Below are positions 8,601-16,800 of a DNA stretch of 64,000 nucleotides, one piece after another. Location: NCBI RefSeq assembly GCF_001650495.1, contig NZ_LWCS01000012.1, positions 1-64,000 of the forward strand, in the 5' to 3' direction. How positions within the stretch are numbered: the stretch's first letter is position 1; every line of letters starts with the position of its first letter. A model generated the notes under the pieces. The model was not told the origin of the DNA. It made no database searches and saw only the letters and a program-made list of their open reading frames with translations. Source of the DNA: Mycolicibacterium iranicum (GTDB taxonomy: Bacteria; Actinomycetota; Actinomycetes; Mycobacteriales; Mycobacteriaceae). Made by a program: the position numbers and the translations under genes.

Positions 8601-9569
8601 TCAGCCGTAGCGCCGAGGCACTGTCCACGGGCGTCCGAACTCCTCGTTGAAGTACTCGGGATCGAACGGGCTGTCGCCACCGGCGGGGAAGCTGGTCAGC
8701 TCACCGAAGACGACGCGCCCACCGATCTCATAGAGATCGACGCGCACGAAATCCGTGTCCGCGCCCAGCTGTTCGGCGAGCGTGACCATGTCGTTGAAGA
8801 CAGCGGGCCTGACGGGCGTGCACCCGGCTCTCGGTATTCCGCCGCTGAGGGGTAGGTGGCTCCAGTCAGGTCGGAAGAAGTCCTGCGTTCTCCGGCCAAA
8901 GCGTCCGCTGTCGACCTGCACGAAATGGCACCTGCCATGGAAGACGAAGAATTTATAGTCGTCGGGTATGCCGCCGTCGGTATCGGCGAGCAATTCCTCC
9001 ACGACAACGCGCGGCGGTATCCGCCCATACACCCATTCCCGGTTGGGTCCCTGTCCGTACAGTTGCGACAGCCAGTGCCGTGCGATCTCGACGAGCTCGT
9101 CCCGGTGGGCGAACTCGGGCCGGACGTGCCGGTACACCCAGCTGTGCTGTGCCCGGGGTAATCGCGCGTCATCCGGCGCGCGGTCGGAGACGACGATCGC
9201 CGCTCCGCTACCATGTGTCGGCTTGGCTACATAGGCATCCGGCAGGCTCGCTTCCCGCAGGGCTGCCGGGTCGTCAAGGATCGCGTAAACGCGCGGAAGA
9301 TATTGTGCCCCAACGACACCTGCCACGTAATCACGGACTGCCGCCTTGTCGGCGAACGTGACGACCAGCGCGCGGTGATCGCGCAGCATCTTGTAGCGCA
9401 CTTTGTCGCGGAACGTGTGCGGGTTCCGTGTGCGCCAGAGGCGCACCGTACGCACGATTCTGCTGCGCTCGCGCCAGCGGACCCCCCGACGGCCTGCACC
9501 GCGATCGGGCGCCGACCGGATCGACGGGACTTCGAAGCTGGTCTTGCCCTCTTCGGCCGGGAGAACCAC
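8601..9569 (-). CDS. TupA-like ATP-grasp protein
   Basis: A 322-residue protein resembling the TupA-like ATP-grasp family found in polysaccharide and peptidyl-modification loci. Recognisable parts are the entry RNPHTFRDKVRYKMLRD, then LPDAYVAKPTHGSGAAIVV (nucleotide-binding strand with the conserved lysine), and a C-terminal EIGGRVVFGELTSFPAGG containing the metal-binding acid. ATP-grasp enzymes join a carboxylate to an amine or similar nucleophile through an acyl phosphate; the acceptor here is unknown. The first 45 residues are basic and poorly conserved in style, so the true start may be internal. It is divergent from the ZIP-like transporter with about 100 bp between them. Confidence 0.75.
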   Translation of the reverse strand: MVLPAEEGKTSFEVPSIRSAPDRGAGRRGVRWRERSRIVRTVRLWRTRNPHTFRDKVRYKMLRDHRALVVTFADKAAVRDYVAGVVGAQYLPRVYAILDDPAALREASLPDAYVAKPTHGSGAAIVVSDRAPDDARLPRAQHSWVYRHVRPEFAHRDELVEIARHWLSQLYGQGPNREWVYGRIPPRVVVEELLADTDGGIPDDYKFFVFHGRCHFVQVDSGRFGRRTQDFFRPDWSHLPLSGGIPRAGCTPVRPAVFNDMVTLAEQLGADTDFVRVDLYEIGGRVVFGELTSFPAGGDSPFDPEYFNEEFGRPWTVPRRYG

Positions 9570-9673
9570 TGCAACAGCCTACGACCGTCGGCTCCCACCG
9601 GGGTTTCGTGGGCGGTTCGGTGGGCAGTCCTGCCGTAGACGCAGTCACCGCCGCTCACCAGGGAGGGCCGCCC

Positions 9674-10405
9674 ATGCTGACCGCCGTGCTTTTCGGGATA
9701 GCCGCCTCGAGCGCGTTGGTGATCGGCTCGGCCGTCGGGGCGCGCTGGGACATGCCCACCAAGGTCACGGGTGTCCTGCTCGCGTTCGCCAGCGGCGCAC
9801 TGATCTCGGCCTTGGCGTTTGAACTGTTCGAGGAAGCCTTCCACCTGGCCGGGGCGGTGCACTCTGGACTCGGTCTGCTTGCCGGTGCCGCCACGTTCGT
9901 GATCGCCGACAGCCTGCTGGACAAGTACGTCAGCGGGCACTCCGGACCCGAGCAGCGCGAGGTGGTCGCCGACGGCGCCCGTCGCGGCGTCGGGCTGGCA
10001 CTGCTCGCTGCGGTCACCCTCGACGGCGTGCCGGAGAACCTGGCGTTGGGTGTCTCCCTGGTCGGGGGCGCGTCGCTGTCACTGTTGGTTGCCATCTTCC
10101 TTTCGAATCTGCCGGAATCACTGGTGGGTGCCATGTCGATGCGCAAGTCGGGGATGAGTCCCCGGGCTGTGGTGGGGGTGTGGGTCGGGTGTTCGGTGCT
10201 GTTGGCCGCCGCGGTGGTCGTCGGACGGGTGACGGCAGGCGGACTCACCGAGCCCGTGTTGGCAGTCGTCCTCGCCTTCGCCGGTGGTGCGGTGCTCGCC
10301 TCGTTGGCCGACACGCTGATGCCTGAAGCATTCGAGCACGGACGGCCGCTCAACTCGTTCGCCACTGCCGGCGGCTTCTTTCTGTCGTTCATCCTGGCCA
10401 CGTGA
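9674..10405 (+). CDS. ZIP-family-like metal transporter with altered metal-site motif
   Basis: A 243-residue integral membrane protein with about eight hydrophobic segments, matching ZIP length and topology. The usual HxxPEG motif of the central helices appears as DGVPEN (117-122), and the second ZIP helix motif as NLPES (145-149). The two histidines that normally bind metal are thus replaced by Asp and Asn. Family members move divalent metals such as zinc or iron into the cytoplasm; transport by this variant is unproven. The ATG at 9674 follows a strong AGGGAGGG ribosome site. The gene is alone, divergent from the ATP-grasp gene. Confidence 0.78.
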   Translation: MLTAVLFGIAASSALVIGSAVGARWDMPTKVTGVLLAFASGALISALAFELFEEAFHLAGAVHSGLGLLAGAATFVIADSLLDKYVSGHSGPEQREVVADGARRGVGLALLAAVTLDGVPENLALGVSLVGGASLSLLVAIFLSNLPESLVGAMSMRKSGMSPRAVVGVWVGCSVLLAAAVVVGRVTAGGLTEPVLAVVLAFAGGAVLASLADTLMPEAFEHGRPLNSFATAGGFFLSFILAT

Positions 10406-10418
10406 CGGCCGCGGTGCC

Positions 10419-10454
10419 GGCGCATTTCCCGTCCCTGGGCACATTTCCCGTCGC
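10419..10454. repeat. Tandem 17-bp direct repeat (19-bp period)
   Basis: GGCGCATTTCCCGTCCC at 10419-10435 and GGCACATTTCCCGTCGC at 10438-10454 match at 15 of 17 positions. They lie between the ZIP-like stop codon and the aldehyde dehydrogenase start. The near-two-turn spacing would put two protein-binding sites on the same face of the helix, which suits a regulator of the dehydrogenase gene. Confidence 0.5.
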
Positions 10455-10576
10455 TCCGCTCGCCCGGGACACACCTACGGATTCCGTGGCAGATCGCGAA
10501 CAGCCGACGTCGGACTCGAGACGCTGGAACACTGGGGACCGGACGTCAGAGGCGCACACGATAGGAGCACGACACA

Positions 10577-11923
10577 ATGACTCAGTACGCGGTGGTCGAT
10601 CCAGCCACAGGTGAGGTCGTCAAGGAGTATCCGACCGCGACCGACGAGCAGATCGAGTCAGCGCTGGCAAGTGCGCACACGACATTCAAGGAATGGTCCA
10701 AATCGACGACGGTCGCTCAGCGGGCCGAGCTGATCCGCAAGGTCGCCGACCTGCACAACGAGCGCAAGACCGAGCTGGCGAAGATCATCCAGCGCGAGAT
10801 GGGCAAACCCCTGGACCAGTCCGAGGGAGAAGTCGAATTCAGTGCTGCCATCTACGAGTTCTATGCCGACAACGCCGAGAAGTTCCTGGCCGACGAGCCG
10901 ATCGAACTACTCGACGGGGAGGGCAGTGCGGTGATCCGCCGCGGACCCGTCGGTGTGCTGCTGGGCATTATGCCGTGGAACTACCCGTACTACCAGGTCG
11001 CCCGCTTCGCCGGCCCGAACCTGGTACTGGGCAACACGATTGTGCTCAAGCACGCACCACAGTGCCCGGAGTCCGCAGCCGCGCTGCAACAGATCTTCCT
11101 CGACGCCGGATATCCGGAGGGCGCCTACGTCAACGTCTACGCCACCAACGAGCAGATCGCCCAGGCCATCGCCGATCCCCGTGTTCAGGGGGTCTCCTTG
11201 ACGGGGTCCGAGCGGGCCGGCGCCGCGGTCGCCGAGATCGCTGGTCGCAATCTGAAGAAGGTGGTGCTGGAATTGGGCGGCTCCGATCCGTTCATCCTGT
11301 TGTCCTCCGACGACCTGGACGCCACGGTCGAGGCCGCTGTCGACGGCCGCTTCGAGAACACCGGGCAGGCCTGCAACGCCGCCAAACGCATCATCGTCGC
11401 CGAGAGCATCTACGACGAGTTTCTCGACAAGTTCACCAAGAAGGTCCTCGCCAAGGCCGACGGTCTGGCCCCGCTGTCCTCGGTCGCGGCCGCCGAGAGA
11501 CTCGACGACCAGGTGAAACGCGCCGTCGACGAGGGCGCGACGCTGGCTTCCGAGGGATCCCGCAAAGGCGCTTACTTCCCGCCCGGGGTGTTGACGAACC
11601 TGTCGCCGGATTCGCCCGCGGCCAAAGAAGAGCTGTTCGGGCCGGTGGCCACCGTCTACAAGGTGGCAGACGAAGACGAGGCAGTCGAGCTGGCCAACGA
11701 CACCCCGTTCGGCCTGGGCTCCTACGTCTTCACCACCGATCCTGAGCAGGCCAAACGGGTCGCCGACAAGATCGACGCCGGCATGGTGTTCGTCAACGCC
11801 GTCGGCGCCGAAGGCGCCGAGCTGCCCTTCGGCGGGGTCAAGCGCTCAGGATTCGGACGTGAGCTCGGCCGGTTCGGCATCGACGAGTTCGTCAACAAGA
11901 AGCTCATACGGATCGCCGGCTGA
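10577..11923 (+). CDS. NAD(P)-dependent aldehyde dehydrogenase, succinate-semialdehyde-dehydrogenase-like
   Basis: A 448-residue aldehyde dehydrogenase. It shows the MPWNYPYYQ segment, the cofactor loop near SLTGSERAGAAVAEIAG, the conserved glutamate in LELGGSDPFI, and the catalytic cysteine in NTGQACNAAKR. The length and the GDGEGSAVIRRGPVGV-like middle resemble the short GabD-type enzymes that oxidise succinate semialdehyde to succinate, giving an alternative entry to the TCA cycle in mycobacteria. Substrate specificity is inferred. It starts at ATG 10577 after AGGAG. It lies about 170 bp after the ZIP-like gene; the tandem repeats at 10419-10454 could regulate it. Confidence 0.9.
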   Translation: MTQYAVVDPATGEVVKEYPTATDEQIESALASAHTTFKEWSKSTTVAQRAELIRKVADLHNERKTELAKIIQREMGKPLDQSEGEVEFSAAIYEFYADNAEKFLADEPIELLDGEGSAVIRRGPVGVLLGIMPWNYPYYQVARFAGPNLVLGNTIVLKHAPQCPESAAALQQIFLDAGYPEGAYVNVYATNEQIAQAIADPRVQGVSLTGSERAGAAVAEIAGRNLKKVVLELGGSDPFILLSSDDLDATVEAAVDGRFENTGQACNAAKRIIVAESIYDEFLDKFTKKVLAKADGLAPLSSVAAAERLDDQVKRAVDEGATLASEGSRKGAYFPPGVLTNLSPDSPAAKEELFGPVATVYKVADEDEAVELANDTPFGLGSYVFTTDPEQAKRVADKIDAGMVFVNAVGAEGAELPFGGVKRSGFGRELGRFGIDEFVNKKLIRIAG

Positions 11924-11941
11924 TCTTCGACCTGCCCATAA

Positions 11942-11963
11942 CTGACGCGGGCGTGCACGTCAG
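11942..11963 (+). terminator. Weak inverted repeat after the aldehyde dehydrogenase gene
   Basis: CTGACG and CGTCAG are separated by 10 bases, 20 bp after the dehydrogenase stop codon. There is no T-run. It is a possible but weak transcription terminator between that gene and the polyketide operon. Confidence 0.3.
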
Positions 11964-12106
11964 GATTCGGTAATCATTCCTGCCCGGCCCGCGGCCCGAG
12001 CGTGTGATTCGCTGGGAGAGTCCTTCGATGCGCCCGGGTTCTTCGCTGCCTGCATACCGGTTGCGCTGCTGGGTACATCGTCGACACGACCCCGAGGGAG
12101 TAGAGA

Positions 12107-13876
12107 GTGGACGTCCGAGCGCAGATGTCGCAGATGAGCCCAGAGGCGCGCGCAGCCCTGGCTCAACGGATCAAGTCGCGCCTGGTTCAGCCCGGCGCGC
12201 CAACTGCCGATCACGACGTCAGCATCGTCGGTGGCGGGACCGCTGCGCTCACGCTCGCACTCGAGATCCGCGCAGCCCGCCCGGCGACGCGGGTCCAAAT
12301 AATCGAGCCCAACACCCACCCGATCCCAGAAGTCACCCACACCGTCGGAGAGTCGACCGTCGAAGTATCGGCGCACTACCTGCGGGACCGCATCGGTCTC
12401 GCCGACCATCTGAGCACGGCGCAGATCCGCAAGATGGGACTGCGAATGTTCTTCTCGAACAACGGAAACACCGACATCGCGCGCCGAATGGAACTCGGCG
12501 GCTCCTCGTTCGTACCGCAGGTGACCTATCAGATCGATCGCGGCAGACTGGAAAACGAGCTCTACCAACGCTGCCGATCGGCGGGGATCCAGCTGGTCTG
12601 CGGGCGGGTCCGCAACGTCGCCCTCGGCGCCGACGGATCGGCGCACACTATTTCGTACCAGAGCGGCGACACCCTGACCGAGACGACGACACGGTGGGTT
12701 GTCGACGCCTCGGGGCGAAATCGTCTGCTGCCTCGACAACTCGATCTGAGAAAGAGCAACGGGCACCACTGCAACGCCGCATGGCTGCGTGTGGCGACGG
12801 AGATCGACGTCAATCGTTGGAGTGACGACGAAGGCTTTCACAGCCGCCTTGTGGAGGGGGACAGGGCGATGTCGACGAATCACCTTATGGGTGAGGGCTA
12901 TTGGGTATGGCTCATTCGACTCGCCTCCGGCGCCACCAGCGTCGGCATCGTTGCGGACCCGGCCTTTCATCCCTTCGACGGGTTCAACACGCTGGAGAAG
13001 GCCCTGGCGTGGCTGCGACAGCACGAGCCCCAGTGCGCAGATGTTCTCGAACAGCACAGGGACGCAATCCAAGATTTCCGGGTCATGAAGAAGTACAGCC
13101 ACGGTGTGACCAAGATGTACGACGGGGCTGCGCGGTGGTGTCTCACCGGCGACGCCGGGGTCTTTCTGGACCCGCTGTACTCATCGGGGCTGGATCTCGT
13201 CGCCATCGGCAACGGGCTCATCACCGACATGATCATCCGCGAACTCGACGGCGAGGACGTGGTCGCGCGGTCCCAGATCAGTGACACGCTGTTTCGCTCC
13301 CTCACCGACATGTGGTTGGCCATCTACCAGGACCAGTACCTACTGATGGGCGTGCCCTCGGTGATGACGGCCAAAGTTGTCTGGGATGTCGCGTTCTACT
13401 GGGGATTCATCGGCCTGCTCTACAGAAACAACCGGTTCGTCCGGATCGCAGACGACCCCGAGTTCGTGCCCTATCTGCAGGGTCTCATCGACCTCAGCAA
13501 TCGGGTACAGAGCTTCTTGCGCGAGTGGGCCTCGGTCGAAACCGGAGTGGCAACAGCGCCTTTCGTTGATCTCTATGCGCCGCTGAACTTCATGGTCACG
13601 TTGCACACCGCAATGATCGACCCGAGCCCTGCCTTCGACGAACAGTTCGACGCCAACGCCCGGCTGCTGCGACAGCTGGCCGGCCAGCTCGTAGAGACCA
13701 TCGTCGCCGAGAAATCGGCGACGTTCGACAACGACGATGTCGTGCGTCAAGTGCAAGCGTGGCAAAGTGATTCGCTGCTGCGCGATCTTCGGTCGGCCTA
13801 CCGCGATGCGCAGGCGGACAATCCACTCAGCGACGGGTGGATCGTTCCCACGGCAGCGGCTCTTCAGCCGTCGTGA
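12107..13876 (+). CDS. FAD-dependent halogenase-like oxidoreductase of the polyketide operon
   Basis: A 589-residue flavoprotein of the tryptophan-halogenase-like family. The FAD-binding site is VGGGTAALTLAL (about 41-52) and THTVGESTVE follows. Lys109 in IRKMGLRMFF sits where flavin halogenases have the lysine that handles HOCl. The second FAD motif is GDAGVFLDPLYSSG (348-361). The halogenase WxWxIP motif reads WVWLIR (266-271), so tryptophans are present but Ile-Pro is not. Chlorination of a polyketide is therefore plausible but unproven; a hydroxylase is the alternative. The N-terminus MSPEARAALAQRIKSRL resembles helical leaders seen on NRPS/PKS proteins and might dock to the synthase. GTG start; two bases separate it from the PKS gene. 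Confidence 0.85.
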   Translation: MDVRAQMSQMSPEARAALAQRIKSRLVQPGAPTADHDVSIVGGGTAALTLALEIRAARPATRVQIIEPNTHPIPEVTHTVGESTVEVSAHYLRDRIGLADHLSTAQIRKMGLRMFFSNNGNTDIARRMELGGSSFVPQVTYQIDRGRLENELYQRCRSAGIQLVCGRVRNVALGADGSAHTISYQSGDTLTETTTRWVVDASGRNRLLPRQLDLRKSNGHHCNAAWLRVATEIDVNRWSDDEGFHSRLVEGDRAMSTNHLMGEGYWVWLIRLASGATSVGIVADPAFHPFDGFNTLEKALAWLRQHEPQCADVLEQHRDAIQDFRVMKKYSHGVTKMYDGAARWCLTGDAGVFLDPLYSSGLDLVAIGNGLITDMIIRELDGEDVVARSQISDTLFRSLTDMWLAIYQDQYLLMGVPSVMTAKVVWDVAFYWGFIGLLYRNNRFVRIADDPEFVPYLQGLIDLSNRVQSFLREWASVETGVATAPFVDLYAPLNFMVTLHTAMIDPSPAFDEQFDANARLLRQLAGQLVETIVAEKSATFDNDDVVRQVQAWQSDSLLRDLRSAYRDAQADNPLSDGWIVPTAAALQPS

Positions 13877-13878
13877 CG

Positions 13879-16800
13879 ATGGCGACAGGTATGGTCCTCG
13901 ACAACAACGAGCACGAGCCGCTGGCAATCGTCGGTATCGGCTGTCGTCTGCCCGGCGACGTCGGTTCTGCCGAGGAGCTGTGGACGCTGCTGTGCGAAGC
14001 CACGGACGCCACCCGTGAAGTTCCCGAAACACGCTGGCATGCAGCGCGATTCCACGATCCGAGCGGATCCAAGGTCGGCAAGATGATCACGCGGCGCGGT
14101 GGATTTCTCGCCGAGATCGACCAATTCGATCCGCAGTTCTTCGGAATCTCACCCCGGGAAGCGCACTCACTCGACCCCCAGCAGCGCCTCCTGCTGCAGA
14201 CCACCTGGGAAGCTCTGGAGGATGCGGGAATACCTGCCGACGGGCTGGCGGGCTCCGATGTGGGTGTGTTCGTCGGCGGCTTCACCCTGGATTACCAGCT
14301 CCTGCAGAACCATGGCCGCGGCAGCCGCTACCGGTTCAAGGCCCACTCGGCCACCGGGATGATGATGACGATGCTGGCCAACCGCATCTCGCACGCATTC
14401 GATTTCCGCGGCCCCAGCATGTCGGTCGACACGGCGTGCTCCAGCTCGCTGGTGGCGGTCCATCTCGCCGCGCAGAGCATCTGGAGCGGAGAGTGCCGGC
14501 TCGCCGTGGTCGGCGGGGTGAACATCATGGGCGGTCCCAACACCGCGATCGCCGAGTCCACGAGCGGGTTTCTCAGCCCGGATGGACGATCCAAAGCATT
14601 CGACGACTCCGCTGACGGTTATGCCCGCGGAGAAGGTGGTGCCGTCGTCGTACTCAAGCCGCTCTCTCAGGCGCTACGCGACGGAGACGACGTCTACGCC
14701 CAAATCCTCGGCACCGCTGTGTCGCAGGACGGCCACACCGACGGCATCACGGTGCCGCGCGAGGACGCCCAGCACGCGGCGATCACGACCGCGCTGCAGC
14801 GAGCGGGTGTGCAGCCGGCCGAGGTCGGCTATGTGGAAGCGCACGGCACCGGAACGCCACTCGGCGACCCCATCGAGATCCGCGCTCTTGCTGCTGCATT
14901 GACGTCGAACCGGCCGGTCACCAAACCGCTTGTTGTGGGGTCGGTCAAGACGAACATCGGGCATCTCGAGGCCGGAGCCGGGGTGGCCGGTCTGGTCAAG
15001 GCGGCGCTCGTGGCCAAGAAGGGTCACATCCCGGCCACCGTCCACTTCCGGACGCCGACCAGACATGTCTCGCTGGCGGAGCTGAAGATCGACATCTCCG
15101 GCGAGGGGCGAGCCTTCCCCGAATGCGCCCGCCGAGTCGTGGGCGTCAATTCGTTCGGCTTCGGCGGCACGAATGCGCATGTGGTGCTTGCCGAACCGCC
15201 CACGCGCGCTGGGCAATCCTCCGTCGAACGTGACGACACTTCGCCTCCGATGCTGCTGCCGATCTCGGCCCGCAGCGAAGACGCGCTCGCCGCGACAGCT
15301 CGGCAGCTGGGCGACTACCTCGACGCCCACCCCGACGTCACTCTCGGGTCGCTCGCCTACACGCTCAGTCGTCGGCGCGCCCACCTCAGTCACCGCGACA
15401 CCGTCATCGCCGACAGCATCGACGAAGCGCGACAACAACTTCTCGGGCTCGCTGAGGGAAGACAGATCCTCACCGCCCGCACGGCTACCGCGGCGCCGAA
15501 GCTCGCGTTCGTGTGCACCGGGATGGGGCCGCAGTGGTGGCGAATGTGCGGGGGTCTGCTCGATGCCGCCCATACCTTCCCGGCCTTCGCCGAGAGCATC
15601 GCACGCACCGACCGCGAACTTTCCCGTCACGCCAATTGGTCCCTGGTCGAGGAGCTACGGCGCGACGAAACGTCGTCACGGATGGCCGAGACGCAGATCG
15701 CCCAGCCCGCGAACTTCGGCATCCAGGTGGCTCTCGCCGAGCAGCTCGCGCAGTTCGGGATCACCCCGGACGCCGTGATCGGGCACAGTGCAGGCGAAGT
15801 CGCCGCTCACCATCTCGCGGGTCTGCTCAGTTTCGAGGACGCGGTGGAGGTGATCTATCACCGCAGTCGGCTCCAGCAGCGCACCAGCGGACAGGGCCGG
15901 ATGCTCGCTGTCGGAACCGACGCAAACGCGCTCATGAATTCGCTGACCGGCGCTGCCCGGGATGAGATCGGCCGCCTGGTCTCGGTGGCGGCCATCAACA
16001 GCCCGTCGGCAATCACCCTCGCCGGCGACAGCGACATCCTCGACGACATCGCGATGCAGCTCGATACCGTCGGAATCTTCAACCGGTTTCTGGCCGGGAA
16101 TGTGCCTTATCACACGCATTTCATGGATTCGGTGAGGGAGGACCTTCTGGCAGCGTTCGAGGGGCTGTCCTCGGCGCGGGCCGCTCTTCCCCTGTACTCG
16201 ACGGTGACCGGCGAACAGCTGGAACAGTACGAGGCCGGTGCCGCGTACTGGTGGCAGAACACCCGCGCCTCTGTGCTGTTCGAACCCGCGTTACGTCGAA
16301 TGCTCGACGACGGCTACACGCAGTTCCTGGAGCTCGGTCCTCACCCTGTGCTGGCCGCGTCCATCTTTGAAACAGCTGGCGCGCAGCGCATCTCCGTCAC
16401 GTCGACGCAACATCGACAACAGGACGATGTGCGTACGTTCCTCAGCGCGGTCGGCGAATTGCACTGCCACGGCCACCACGTCGCGTGGGACGCGCTGAAC
16501 CCGGCTGACGGTGCTCGTCTCCTCAAACTCCCGTCCTACCCGTGGCAGACGAAGCGGTACTGGAACGACACGCAGGAGGCGACCGAACTCCTGTTCTACA
16601 AACCGGTTCACCCCCTCCTCGGGCAGGCGGTCAGCGCCGTGCACCCCACCTGGGAAGCCGAACTGAGCACGGTGCTCAACCCGTTCCTCGCCGATCATCG
16701 AGTGCAGGGCAGCGTCGTCCTCCCCGGGGCCGTGTACATCGAGATGGCACTGGCCGCGGCCAGGGAAACCTACGGTTCGAACCACAGTGTCGACAATCTC

